Source: Streptomyces flavochromogenes
GTDB lineage: Bacteria; Actinomycetota; Actinomycetes; Streptomycetales; Streptomycetaceae
Direction: 5' to 3'
Length of the DNA: 64,000 nucleotides
Assembly (NCBI RefSeq): GCF_000717595.1
Contig: NZ_JNZO01000007.1
Location: forward strand, 1 to 64,000
Shown here: one piece after another, positions 51,263 through 59,380 of the stretch
How positions within the stretch are numbered: the stretch's first letter is position 1
How the letters are laid out: the number at the start of each line of letters is the position of its first letter
Program-made: the position numbers and the translations under genes
The notes under the pieces: generated by a model
Database searches by the model: none
Told to the model about the DNA's origin: nothing
The model's input: the letters and a program-made list of their open reading frames with translations, nothing else

Positions 51263-51709
51263 TCAGCCGTGCCGCCGCCACCGTTCGTCGACGACGACCG
51301 AGGTCAGCCGCCAGCCGTCGGCGTTCCGCACCGCGCCGAACGCGTAGCGGCCGCCGCAGACGAAGTCCTCGCCGGAGGTGAAGCGCATCGGGTTGACGTA
51401 GTCGGCGCGGATCTCCGCCGTGTCCCCGTTCTCCGGGTATCCGGCCGGCCCGCGGAACAGGACGCGGCGGTTCACGATGAGGTGCTGGCGTACGGGAAAG
51501 AGCGTCAGCGTCTCGGCGAGCCAGTCGGCCACCTCGGTCGCCGGGCCCTCGACACCGCCCGAGCCCCGGTAGTCGGCCCTGCCGTCCGGCGAGAACAGGG
51601 CCCGGTAGGCGGTCCAGTCGGCGTCGTCCACGGCCGCCGCGTACCCGGTGATCAGGTCGTCGACGGCGAGTCGGTCCATCACGGTCGCGAGGTCCACGCG
51701 CTGCGTCAT
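51263..51709 (-). CDS. NTF2-like/SnoaL-type protein
   Basis: 148 residues: LATVMDRLAVDDLITGYAAAVDDADWTAYRALFSPDGRADYRGSGG is the standard SnoaL-like-4 opening, ending GAVRNADGWRLTSVVVDERW. Cone-shaped alpha+beta fold used for isomerases, dehydratases or binding; role unknown. ATG 51709, divergent from a flavin reductase-like gene 80 bp away. Confidence 0.87.
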   Translation of the reverse strand: MTQRVDLATVMDRLAVDDLITGYAAAVDDADWTAYRALFSPDGRADYRGSGGVEGPATEVADWLAETLTLFPVRQHLIVNRRVLFRGPAGYPENGDTAEIRADYVNPMRFTSGEDFVCGGRYAFGAVRNADGWRLTSVVVDERWRRHG

Positions 51710-51789
51710 CGGATCAGTGTCGGGCAGGCCGGGCCAGGGGCCAAGGGGCGTGCGCGGGGGGAGTTCCCGGACGCGGTCATACTGTCCGG

Positions 51790-52383
51790 ATGCGCGTGAA
51801 CATCGATCCCGAACTCAGCGACCGCACCTCCTTCTACCGGTTGCTCACCGCCACCGTCGTGCCCCGGCCGATCGCCTGGGTCTCCACGTCGTCGGCGGAC
51901 GGGACGGACAACCTGGCCCCGCACTCCTTCTTCACCATCGCCTCGGTCACGCCGCCGGTCGTGCAGTTCACCTCGGTGGGACGCAAGGACTCGCTGCGCA
52001 ATGTGGAGGAGACGGGGGAGTTCGTCGTCAACCTCGCCCCCGAGGGGCTCTTCGAGCAGATCAACGCGACGGCGACGGACTTTCCGCGTGGGGTCAGCGA
52101 GTTCGACGCGTGCGGCGTCGAGCGCGAGCCGAGCCTCCGCGTGAAGCCGCCGCGTGTGGCGGCCTCGCCGGTGGCGCTGGAGTGCGAGCTGCACAGCACG
52201 CTGCGGATCGGCGACTCGACGGTCGTCTTCGGCCGGGTCGTCCACGCGGCGATCGACGAGTCGGTCGTCCTCGACGGCCACCCCGAGATGACCCTGATGC
52301 GCCCGCTGACCAGGCTCGGCAAGAACGAGTGGGGCACCCTGGGCGGCATCAAGGAGATCGCGCGCGTGCCCTACCAGGGCTGA
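51790..52383 (+). CDS. flavin reductase family protein
   Basis: A 197-residue FMN split-barrel protein: FYRLLTATVVPRPIAWVSTSSADGTDNLAPHSFFTIASVTPPVVQFTS, KDSLRNVEETGEFVVNLAPEGL, and FGRVVHAAIDESVVLDG. The PRPIAWVST block is typical of DIM6/NTAB-type flavin reductases. CATACT (51774-51779) lies a few bases before the ATG with no SD, suggesting a leaderless mRNA. Confidence 0.88.
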   Translation: MRVNIDPELSDRTSFYRLLTATVVPRPIAWVSTSSADGTDNLAPHSFFTIASVTPPVVQFTSVGRKDSLRNVEETGEFVVNLAPEGLFEQINATATDFPRGVSEFDACGVEREPSLRVKPPRVAASPVALECELHSTLRIGDSTVVFGRVVHAAIDESVVLDGHPEMTLMRPLTRLGKNEWGTLGGIKEIARVPYQG

Positions 52384-52388
52384 AAGGA

Positions 52389-52418
52389 ATGCCGGGCCCC
52401 GAGACCGGGGCCCGGCAT
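52389..52418. terminator. bidirectional terminator
   Basis: A perfect 13-bp stem (ATGCCGGGCCCCG at 52389-52401 and its complement at 52406-52418), loop AGAC, between the convergent flavin reductase and uppP genes. Confidence 0.9.
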
Positions 52419-52469
52419 GCGATACGGCGGTGTCGCGGCGCGGGACGACGTCGTCGGCCCACGGTTCCG

Positions 52470-53342
52470 TCAGTCGCCCGACTCGCCCGCGTGGGGGCTC
52501 AGTGCATCGGTCCCGACCAGCACAAACAGCAGGATGCCGAGCAGGATCCGGTAGATCACGAACGGCATGAAGCTCTTGGTGGTGATGAACTTCATGAACC
52601 AGGCGATCACCGCGTACCCGACCGCGAAGGCGATGATCGTGGCGAAGATCGTCGGGCCCCAGGAGACGTGTCCCTCGCCCGCGTCCTTCAGCTCGTACGC
52701 ACCCGAGGCGAGCACCGCCGGGATCGCGAGGAGGAAGGAGTAACGTGCGGCAGCCTCGCGGGTGTAGCCCATGAGCAGCCCGCCGGAGATCGTCGCGCCC
52801 GAGCGCGAGACGCCCGGGATCAGGGCCATCGCCTGGCAGAGGCCGAAGATCAGGCCGTCCTTCACGCTGAGTTCCTTGAGCGTCTTGCGCTCGCGGATCG
52901 CCCGGTGGCGGCCGCCGATCTCGTCGCGGGCGGCGAGCCGGTCCGCGACGCCGAGGACGATGCCCATGACGATCAGGGTGGTGGCGATCAGCCGCAGGTC
53001 GCGGAAGGGGCCCTCGATCTGGTCCTTGAGCGTGATGCCGAGGACGCCGATCGGGATCGAGCCGACGATCACCAGCCAGCCCATCTGGGCGTCGTGGTCG
53101 GAGCGCATCGACTTGTCGGTGAGGGAGCGGAACCAGGCTGAGACGATCCGGGCGATGTCCTTGCGGAAGTAGATCAGTACCGCGGTCTCCGTGCCGATCT
53201 GGGTGATGGCGGTGAAGGCCGCACCCGGGTCTTCCCAGCCCGCGAACGCCGCCGTGAGACGGAGGTGCGCGCTGGAGGAGATGGGAAGGAACTCCGTCAG
53301 CCCCTGGACGAGTCCGAGGATGAACGATTCGAACCAACTCAT
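52470..53342 (-). CDS. uppP: undecaprenyl-diphosphate phosphatase
   Basis: Recycles the cell-wall lipid carrier by dephosphorylating undecaprenyl diphosphate; its overproduction gives bacitracin resistance. 290 residues, about eight membrane helices, with the two signature motifs [14 protein letters not shown] (13-26; Glu17) and [10 protein letters not shown] (about 175). ATG 53342 is clear. Confidence 0.95.
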   Translation of the reverse strand: MSWFESFILGLVQGLTEFLPISSSAHLRLTAAFAGWEDPGAAFTAITQIGTETAVLIYFRKDIARIVSAWFRSLTDKSMRSDHDAQMGWLVIVGSIPIGVLGITLKDQIEGPFRDLRLIATTLIVMGIVLGVADRLAARDEIGGRHRAIRERKTLKELSVKDGLIFGLCQAMALIPGVSRSGATISGGLLMGYTREAAARYSFLLAIPAVLASGAYELKDAGEGHVSWGPTIFATIIAFAVGYAVIAWFMKFITTKSFMPFVIYRILLGILLFVLVGTDALSPHAGESGD

Positions 53343-53423
53343 GGGGCTAGGGCCGTCCCGTTATGTACGTGTGCGGTCAGAAGGTCGAGCGCAGCGTACC
53401 GTCCCCAGATGAAGGGCCCGTGC

Positions 53424-53894
53424 TCAGGCCTCCCGGGGGGTCGTCGGGCCCGCCGTGGTCCAGCCCGGTGCCCGGACGTGGGCCGTGAGGCTGTCGCGGT
53501 CGGCCTCGTCCCCGCAGTGGGCGCAGACGATCCGAGGGCTGAGGACCTCGCCACACCGGTGCTCGAGGACGACCGGGCGGTCGTCGGCGTTGAGGTGGCG
53601 GTCGCCCCAGGCCATCAGGGTCACCAGGACCGGCTGCAGCTCCTCGCCGGCCGCCGTGGCCCGGTACTCGAAGCGCGGGGGGCGTTCGCTGTACTGCACC
53701 TTCTCCAGGACTCCGGCCTCGACGAGCCGCTTGAGCCGGGTGGTGAGGATGTCGCGGGGCGCGCCGGTGTTGCGGGCGATCCGGTCGAAGCGTCGCACGC
53801 CGAGGGAGACCTCGCGGAGCACGAGCAGGGAGTACTTCTCGCCGACGAGCGCCAGGGTGTCGGCGATCGAGCAGGGGCGGGGTGCGGCCTTCAT
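53424..53894 (-). CDS. HxlR family transcriptional regulator
   Basis: 156 residues: CSIADTLALVGEKYSLLVLREVSLGVRRFDRIARNTGAPRDILTTRLKRLVEAGVLEKVQYSERPPRFEYRATAAGEEL is a full HxlR winged HTH. The C-terminal third has an extra CAHCGDE motif that could bind a metal with the earlier Cys of HRCGE. Divergent from a thiolase gene, sharing a promoter region with a duplicated 16-bp motif. Confidence 0.9.
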   Translation of the reverse strand: MKAAPRPCSIADTLALVGEKYSLLVLREVSLGVRRFDRIARNTGAPRDILTTRLKRLVEAGVLEKVQYSERPPRFEYRATAAGEELQPVLVTLMAWGDRHLNADDRPVVLEHRCGEVLSPRIVCAHCGDEADRDSLTAHVRAPGWTTAGPTTPREA

Positions 53895-53926
53895 GGGGAC
53901 AAGCGTAGGGCAGTGCGCGCGCGGTT

Positions 53927-53973
53927 GGTTTGAAAAGCCAACTCAATGCTTCGAATGGGTTTGAAAAGCCAAC
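53927..53973. promoter_or_regulatory. duplicated HxlR operator candidate
   Basis: GGTTTGAAAAGCCAAC occurs exactly twice (53927-53942 and 53958-53973), 31 bp apart, about three helical turns. Each copy has a partial dyad (GGTT/AACC or TTGG/CCAA). It lies between the divergent HxlR and thiolase genes and is notably AT-rich for this genome. Confidence 0.8.
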
Positions 53974-54030
53974 CCATTGGGCTATGTTACCGATGAGTGT
54001 TGGTCCACTTATCCAACTCAGGAGGCTGTC

Positions 54031-55200
54031 ATGCGCGACGCCGTCATCGTCGAAGCCGTCCGGACGCCGATAGGAAAGGGCAAGACGGGCGGAGCCCTGT
54101 CCCATGTCCACCCCGTCGCCCTGCTCTCGCACACCCTGCGTGCCCTGATCGAGCGCAGCGGCATCGACCCCGGCCTCGTCGACGACGTGATCGGCGGCAC
54201 CGTCGACCAGGTCGGCGAGCAGGCCATGAACACCACCCGCTACGCCTGGCTGGGTGCCGGACTCCCCGAGTCCGTGCCCGCCACCACCGTCGACCGGCAG
54301 TGCGGCTCCTCCCAGCAGGCCGTGCACTTCGCGGCCCAGGGCGTGCTCTCGGGGGCCTACGACATCGCCGTCGCCTGCGGTGTCGAGTCCATGAGCCGGG
54401 TCCCCATGTGGTCCAACGTGCCGCCCGGCGCCGATCCCTTCGGCCCCGGCGTCGCCGAGCGCTACCCCGAGGGCCTCGTCCCGCAGGGCGTCAGCGCCGA
54501 ACTCATCGCCGCGAAGTGGTCGATCGACCGCGAGGCCATGGACACGTTCGCCACCGCGTCGCACACCAAGGCGGCACGCGCCTGGGCGGCCGGACTCTTC
54601 GACGCCGAGGTCGCCCCGTACGCGGACGTCCGCCGCGACGAGTCGGTGCGCCCGGCGACCACCCCCGAGATCCTCGCCGGGCTCCGGCCCTCCTTCGAGG
54701 ACCCCGGCTTCGCCGAGCGCTTCCCGCAGATCGACTGGTCCGTCACCGCCGGCAACAGCAGCCCGATCAACGACGGCGCCTCCGCCGTGCTCGTCATGGC
54801 CGCCGACACCGCGAGGAGCCTCGGCCTGCGGCCCCTCGCCAGGCTGCACGGCTTCGCCGTCACCGGCTCCGACCCGCTGCTCATGCTCACCGGTGTCATC
54901 CCCGCCACGGAGAAGGTGCTGCGACGCTCGGGCCTCTCTCTCGCCGACATCGACCTCTTCGAGATCAACGAGGCGTTCGCCAGTGTCGTCCTCGCCTGGC
55001 AGCAGGAGACCGGCGCCGACCCTGCCAAGGTCAACGTCCACGGCGGCGCGATCGCCCTCGGCCACCCCCTCGGCGCCAGCGGCACCCGCCTCACCACCAC
55101 GCTCGTCCACGCACTGCGGGCCCGGGGCGCCCGCTACGGGCTCCAGGCGATGTGCGAGGCGGGCGGCCTTGCCAACGCGATGATCGTCGAGGCGCTCTGA
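54031..55200 (+). CDS. acetyl-CoA C-acetyltransferase (thiolase) family
   Basis: 389 residues. Catalytic residues are all present: Cys91 in TVDRQCGSSQQAVHFA, His345 in GGAIALGHPLGASGTR and Cys375 in LQAMCEAGGLANAM. The enzyme condenses acyl-CoA with acetyl-CoA or cleaves 3-ketoacyl-CoA. GGAGG (54021-54025) supports ATG 54031. Regulation by the divergent HxlR protein is likely. No other beta-oxidation gene is adjacent. Confidence 0.92.
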   Translation: MRDAVIVEAVRTPIGKGKTGGALSHVHPVALLSHTLRALIERSGIDPGLVDDVIGGTVDQVGEQAMNTTRYAWLGAGLPESVPATTVDRQCGSSQQAVHFAAQGVLSGAYDIAVACGVESMSRVPMWSNVPPGADPFGPGVAERYPEGLVPQGVSAELIAAKWSIDREAMDTFATASHTKAARAWAAGLFDAEVAPYADVRRDESVRPATTPEILAGLRPSFEDPGFAERFPQIDWSVTAGNSSPINDGASAVLVMAADTARSLGLRPLARLHGFAVTGSDPLLMLTGVIPATEKVLRRSGLSLADIDLFEINEAFASVVLAWQQETGADPAKVNVHGGAIALGHPLGASGTRLTTTLVHALRARGARYGLQAMCEAGGLANAMIVEAL

Positions 55201-55270
55201 CCCCGCGTGCTCTGACCCCGGCCGCTCTGACCCCGGCCGCTCTTGCCTTGGCCGCTCTGCTCAGGCCGCT
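55194..55270 (+). repeat. degenerate 15-bp minisatellite after the thiolase stop
   Basis: The unit GCTCTGACCCCGGCC is repeated about five times with decay, starting from the last codons and stop of the thiolase gene. The array ends next to the convergent VTT-domain gene. Confidence 0.75.
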
Positions 55271-55275
55271 CGGCC

Positions 55276-56043
55276 CTAGCGGGGGCCGCCCACCGTCTCG
55301 GGCGTCGGCTCCGGCTCCGGCTCCGGTGCCACGGCCGGAGCCGGGGCCCGCAGGTGGTGCCGCTTGCGCCAGGCGACCACCGCGGCCGCCACGGCGGACA
55401 GGGCGATGAAGCCCGCCGAGACCAGGAATGCCGGGGAGCCGGGTTCCCCCGCCCGCGCACCCGCCACGACGTAAGCCGCCGTGTTGGGCACCGAGCCGAG
55501 CGCCGTCGCCACCAGGAACGGCACGTACCCCATCCGGGAGACGGCGGCGCAGTAGTTGGCCGCAGCGAACGGCACCCCCGGGAACAGCCGGATCGCGAGC
55601 ATGGAACGGAACCCGTGCCGGCTGAGCTGCCCGTCCGCCGCCGTCAGCCAGCGGCCCCGCAGCATCGGCCGCAGTGCTTCCTGCCCCAGGAAGCGGCCGA
55701 GAGTGAAGGAGATCCCGGCGCCGAGCACCGTCCCCGCGATCGCCGCCGTCAGACCGAAGGCCGAGCCGAACAGCGCGCCGGCCGCCAGATTGAGCACCGG
55801 ACGCGGGACGAACGCCGCCGTGCACACGCCGTACGCCAGACCGAAGAGCATCACCGCGCCCGTCCCGTCCGTCTGCCGGGGCCAGCCGGAGGAGAGCAGC
55901 CGCTGCGGCTCGTACAGCACGACGAGAGCCGCCGCGGTGAGCAGCAGCAGCGCGAGCATCGAGAGCCGTGCGCGGGGCGCGAGCAGGGCCCGGGAGCAGC
56001 GGAGGGCGAGGGAGCCCGGCGGCCGGGGCACGGGAGCGAGCAT
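55276..56043 (-). CDS. VTT (TMEM64/DedA-like) domain membrane protein
   Basis: 255 residues with about five hydrophobic segments. The VTT core is AAFVPRPVLNLAAGALFGSAFGLTAAIAGTVLGAGISFTLGRFLG, then RLFPGVPFAAANYCAAVSRM with the conserved Arg and PGxP-like motif. The tail is a PEPEPEP run. Related proteins are thought to be lipid scramblases or transporters. ATG 56043. Confidence 0.87.
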   Translation of the reverse strand: MLAPVPRPPGSLALRCSRALLAPRARLSMLALLLLTAAALVVLYEPQRLLSSGWPRQTDGTGAVMLFGLAYGVCTAAFVPRPVLNLAAGALFGSAFGLTAAIAGTVLGAGISFTLGRFLGQEALRPMLRGRWLTAADGQLSRHGFRSMLAIRLFPGVPFAAANYCAAVSRMGYVPFLVATALGSVPNTAAYVVAGARAGEPGSPAFLVSAGFIALSAVAAAVVAWRKRHHLRAPAPAVAPEPEPEPTPETVGGPR

Positions 56044-56141
56044 TCGGGGAGAGTAACGGACGCGTCCGTATGATCGCCGTAATGTGCGTCATGTCCCGCC
56101 AGGCGGACAGCCCTTGGCCGCGGGCGGGCGGCCCGTGATCG

Positions 56142-56267
56142 GACGGACCACGACACGGAGGACCTCATGATCGAGACCGCGCCGACGGACCACGACACGG
56201 AGGGCCCCGTGACTGGGACCGCGCCGACGGACCACGAAACCGAGGGCCCCGTGACCGGGAACGCGCC
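56142..56267 (+). repeat. 42-bp tandem repeat carrying SD and start codon
   Basis: Three units begin at 56142, 56184 and 56226, with a fourth starting at 56268 and soon diverging. Each contains GACGGACCACGA, then an SD-like element (GGAGG at 56157, GGAGGG at 56199, CGAGGG at 56241) and a start codon 5-6 nt later (ATG 56167, GTG 56209, GTG 56251). The period of 14 codons keeps all three starts in frame. Confidence 0.9.
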
Positions 56268-56976
56268 GACGGCCGGCGGCCCCGCCGGCATCCCCGACAG
56301 CGCCCTCGCCGACACCGTTCTCGAGCGGCTCACGACCGTCTACCCGGCCGCGGGGAACCCCTTCCGCGCGCAGGAGATGGTCGCGTACATGAAGGGCGTC
56401 GCTCCCTTCCTCGGGCTGCGCAGCCCCGAGCGCCGTGACCTGTCCCGCACCGTCCTCGACGGCACCCCCCGACCGGACGAGCAGGACTGCGCCGCCGTCG
56501 CCCTGCGCTGTTTCGCGCTGCCCGAGCGCGAGTACCACTACTTCGCCGTCGACTACCTGCGCCGGCACGTGAAGCGCTGCTCGTCCGGATTCCTGCCCGT
56601 CGCCCGCAGCCTCGTCACCACCGTCTCCTGGTGGGACACGGTCGACCACCTCGCGGCCCATGTCGTCGGCGGTCTCGTCGCCGCCGATCCCGCCCTCGGC
56701 GACCGCATGGACGAGTGGATCGAGGACGAGGACCTGTGGGTGGCCCGGACGGCGATCCTCCACCAGCTGCGGTTCAAGGGGGCCACCGACGCGGACCGGC
56801 TCTTCGCCCACTGTCTGCGCCGTGCCGCCGACACCGACTTCTTCCTCCGCAAGGCCATCGGCTGGAGCCTGCGCGAGTACGGCAAGACGGCCCCGGCCGA
56901 GGTCCGCGCCTTCGTCGCCGCGAACACCACCCGGCTCTCGCCCCTCTCCGTACGCGAGGCCCTCAAGCACCTCTGA
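56167..56976 (+). CDS. DNA alkylation repair (AlkD-like) protein
   Basis: AlkD-type HEAT-like repeat glycosylases excise positively charged alkylated bases. From ATG 56167 the protein has 269 residues. Residues 1-40 come from the 14-residue tandem repeat (APTDHDTEGPVTGT), and the AlkD domain starts at about residue 42. Key features are FRAQEMVAYMKGVAPFLGL, YHYFAVDYLRRHVKR, and VSWWDTVDHLAAHVVG with the Trp-Asp active-site residues, then RKAIGWSLREYGK. GTG 56209 and GTG 56251 are alternative starts that shorten only the repeat. Confidence 0.85.
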   Translation: MIETAPTDHDTEGPVTGTAPTDHETEGPVTGNAPTAGGPAGIPDSALADTVLERLTTVYPAAGNPFRAQEMVAYMKGVAPFLGLRSPERRDLSRTVLDGTPRPDEQDCAAVALRCFALPEREYHYFAVDYLRRHVKRCSSGFLPVARSLVTTVSWWDTVDHLAAHVVGGLVAADPALGDRMDEWIEDEDLWVARTAILHQLRFKGATDADRLFAHCLRRAADTDFFLRKAIGWSLREYGKTAPAEVRAFVAANTTRLSPLSVREALKHL

Positions 56977-57010
56977 CGATCCCCGCGGCGGCCCCCTGCA
57001 CAATGAGAGC

Positions 57011-57856
57011 GTGAACGAGCAGATTCCCGTCATCCGTGAGGTCGACCAGGGCACCGCGCGCCTGATGCCCGATGTGGACCGGGAGCGGGCCTGGCTCCTC
57101 ACGGTCGACGGCGCGCCCCAGTCGTACGTGGACCTCGACGACCCGGCGTACCTGGAGTTCGAGTACGCGCGCCGGCTCGCCCATGTCGTCGACGGCGCCG
57201 CCGACGAGGGCGAACCGCTGGACGTGCTGCACCTCGGCGGCGGGGCGCTCTCCCTGCCGCGCTACGTGGCCGTCAGCCGGCCCGGCTCGCGCCAGGACGT
57301 CGTCGAGGCCGACCGGGGGCTGCTCGCGCTCGTCGCCGAACACCTGCCGCTGCCCGAGGGGGCCGGGATCACCGTGCACGGTGCGGACGCCCGGCGCTGG
57401 CTCGAGGCGGCTCCCGCCGCCTCGGCCGACCTCGTCGTCGGCGACGTCTTCGGAGGCTCGCGCGTGCCCGCCCACCTCACGTCCGTGGAGTACGCGCGCG
57501 AGGTCCGGCGCGTCCTGCGCCCCGGCGGCGTCTACGCCGCCAATCTGGCCGACGGCGCGCCCTTCGCCTTCCTCCGCTCCCAGCTCGCCACGTTCGCGGC
57601 CGTCTTCCCCGAGCTCGCGCTGGTCGCCGAGCCGGCCGTGCTGCGCGGCCGTCGCTTCGGGAACGCGGTCCTGGTGGCCTCGGGGCGTGAGATCGACACC
57701 GCCCACCTCGCCCGCCGGGCCGCGGCGGACGCCTTCCCCGCGCGCGTGGAGCACGGGGCCACGCTCGACCGGTTCACCGGCGCCGCGGCTCCGGTCCTCG
57801 ACGCCGGGGCCGTCCCGTCACCCGTTCCGCCGGCGGGTGCCTTCGGTATCGGCTGA
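57011..57856 (+). CDS. spermidine synthase-like methyltransferase-fold protein
   Basis: 281 residues: DLDDPAYLEFEYARRLAHVVD (spermidine synthase-like entry), the SAM/dcSAM loop LDVLHLGGGALSLPRYVAVSRPGSRQDVVEAD, and DLVVGDVFGGSRVPAHLTSVEYAREVRRVLRPGGVYAANL. The catalytic region has GDVFGG instead of the usual D-G-YD, so polyamine synthesis is doubtful. GTG 57011 is preceded by CACAAT about 8 nt upstream and no SD, suggesting a leaderless mRNA. The 3' end overlaps the convergent MFS gene by 39 nt. Confidence 0.8.
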   Translation: MNEQIPVIREVDQGTARLMPDVDRERAWLLTVDGAPQSYVDLDDPAYLEFEYARRLAHVVDGAADEGEPLDVLHLGGGALSLPRYVAVSRPGSRQDVVEADRGLLALVAEHLPLPEGAGITVHGADARRWLEAAPAASADLVVGDVFGGSRVPAHLTSVEYAREVRRVLRPGGVYAANLADGAPFAFLRSQLATFAAVFPELALVAEPAVLRGRRFGNAVLVASGREIDTAHLARRAAADAFPARVEHGATLDRFTGAAAPVLDAGAVPSPVPPAGAFGIG

Positions 57857-59236
57857 GGCGCCGCCGGCCGGGACAGCGGCTGCGGCGCCGGCCGAGCCGG
57901 CAGCCGCAGCGGGGGCGAGAGGCGCCACCGTCGCGGCCGGTACGGAGTCCGCGGTGGCGGCCGGCGTCGCCCCGACGGCCTCCTTCGTGTGCGGACGCCG
58001 GGTCAGATTGCGTACGTCCGGCACCAGCAGGACGAGGGCGGTGACCAGCACCATCAGCCCCGCCGCGCCCCACAGCGCCGTGCTCCGGCCGAACGAGCTC
58101 TCCGCCGGGCCGGCGAGCGCCGTCGTCAGCGGCAGCAGGGCCGTCGAGCCGAACCAGTCGTAGGCCGATACCCGGGACAGCTTCTCCTCCGGGATCTCCT
58201 GGTGCATCGTCGTCATCCACGAGACGCCGAAGACCTCGATGGCCACACCGCTGACGAACATCGCGGCCGTGAGCCCCACCGCGTCGAGCGGTACGGCGAG
58301 CGCCGCCGACGGCAGGGCGATCGGGAAGACGCAGAGCGTGCCGACGAACAGCAGCCGGCGCGGTTTCCAGCGGGCCATCAGGAAGGCGCCGGCGAGCGTT
58401 CCCACGCCGTACGCGGCCAGCGCGATGCCCCAGGGGCGCGCGCCGCCCAGTTCGGCCTTGGCCACCAGCGGCCCGTACACCGATTCGACCGCCCCGATCA
58501 GCCCGACCACGACGGAGAACTGGGCGACGATCGACCACAGCCAGGGCCGGCCGATGAACTCGTGCCAGCCCTCCCGCAGATCGGAGAAGAGACCGCCGCC
58601 GGGAGCGCGCGCGGGGATCCCGCTCACGTCCAGGAACGCGCGCAGCCCGCCCGCGACCGCGAAGGCGACGGCGTCGATCAGGAGGACCCAGCCGGGTCCG
58701 ACGAACGCGACGAGCGCGCCGCCGAGGGCCGCGCCGCCGATGGACGCGCCGTGCATCGCCATCCGGTAGACGGCGAAGGCGCGGCTCGCCTGTTCCCCGG
58801 TGACGCTGGACATGAGCATGCCCTCGGCCGCCGGGTTGAAGAAGGCCTGGCCGGTGCCGCAGAGCGCGGTGAGCACCATCATCTGCCAGATCTGGGCCGT
58901 ACCCGCGAGCACGAGGGCGGCGAAGACGGCCTGCGAGACGCAGTTGAGGACGTTGGCGGCGACCATCACCCGGTGCCGGGGCACCCGGTCGGCGACCGCG
59001 CCGCCGATCAGCAGGAAGAGGACGAGCGGCAGGAACCGTGCCATCGCCACGAGTCCCACGTCGCCGGCGTCGCCACCGGTCTCGAACACCGCCCACGTCG
59101 TGGCGATCAGCGCGCCGTGCGTGCCGAGGTTGGTCACGATGGTGGCGGCGGTCAGCAGGACGTAGTTGCGCCCGGCCCACTCGGGGCGGCGCGAGCCCAG
59201 GGGGGCGCGGTGGGGGGCGGCGGCGGGACTGTTCAC
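57818..59236 (-). CDS. MFS transporter (EntS/DHA-type)
   Basis: 472 residues with about 12 membrane helices: NYVLLTAATIVTNLGTHGALIATTWAVFETGGDAGDVGLVAMARFLPLVLFLLIGGAVADRVPRHRVMV carries the MFS loop 2-3 motif (GGAVADRVPRHR). The C-terminal ~65 residues are an Ala/Pro/Val-rich tail. It resembles small-molecule exporters such as EntS. GTG 59236 follows GATAGT closely on the minus strand, so is probably leaderless. Confidence 0.88.
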   Translation of the reverse strand: MNSPAAAPHRAPLGSRRPEWAGRNYVLLTAATIVTNLGTHGALIATTWAVFETGGDAGDVGLVAMARFLPLVLFLLIGGAVADRVPRHRVMVAANVLNCVSQAVFAALVLAGTAQIWQMMVLTALCGTGQAFFNPAAEGMLMSSVTGEQASRAFAVYRMAMHGASIGGAALGGALVAFVGPGWVLLIDAVAFAVAGGLRAFLDVSGIPARAPGGGLFSDLREGWHEFIGRPWLWSIVAQFSVVVGLIGAVESVYGPLVAKAELGGARPWGIALAAYGVGTLAGAFLMARWKPRRLLFVGTLCVFPIALPSAALAVPLDAVGLTAAMFVSGVAIEVFGVSWMTTMHQEIPEEKLSRVSAYDWFGSTALLPLTTALAGPAESSFGRSTALWGAAGLMVLVTALVLLVPDVRNLTRRPHTKEAVGATPAATADSVPAATVAPLAPAAAAGSAGAAAAVPAGGASADTEGTRRRNG

Positions 59237-59322
59237 CCCGGGACTATCCCTGGCGGACCGCCCGTATGCCAACCCGATATCCGGACGGGGCGCCCGGGGA
59301 GCCTGACAGCGGTCCGGACGGG

Positions 59323-59361
59323 TCGACCCCGGCACGTGGACGGACCACGTGCCGGGGTCGA
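59323..59361 (-). terminator. terminator of gene at 59381
   Basis: A perfect 17-bp stem, TCGACCCCGGCACGTGG (59323-59339) with its complement at 59345-59361, loop ACGGA. It lies 20 bp downstream of the stop of the minus-strand gene ending at 59381. Confidence 0.9.
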
Positions 59362-59380
59362 TGCGTCGCATCAGGTCCGG

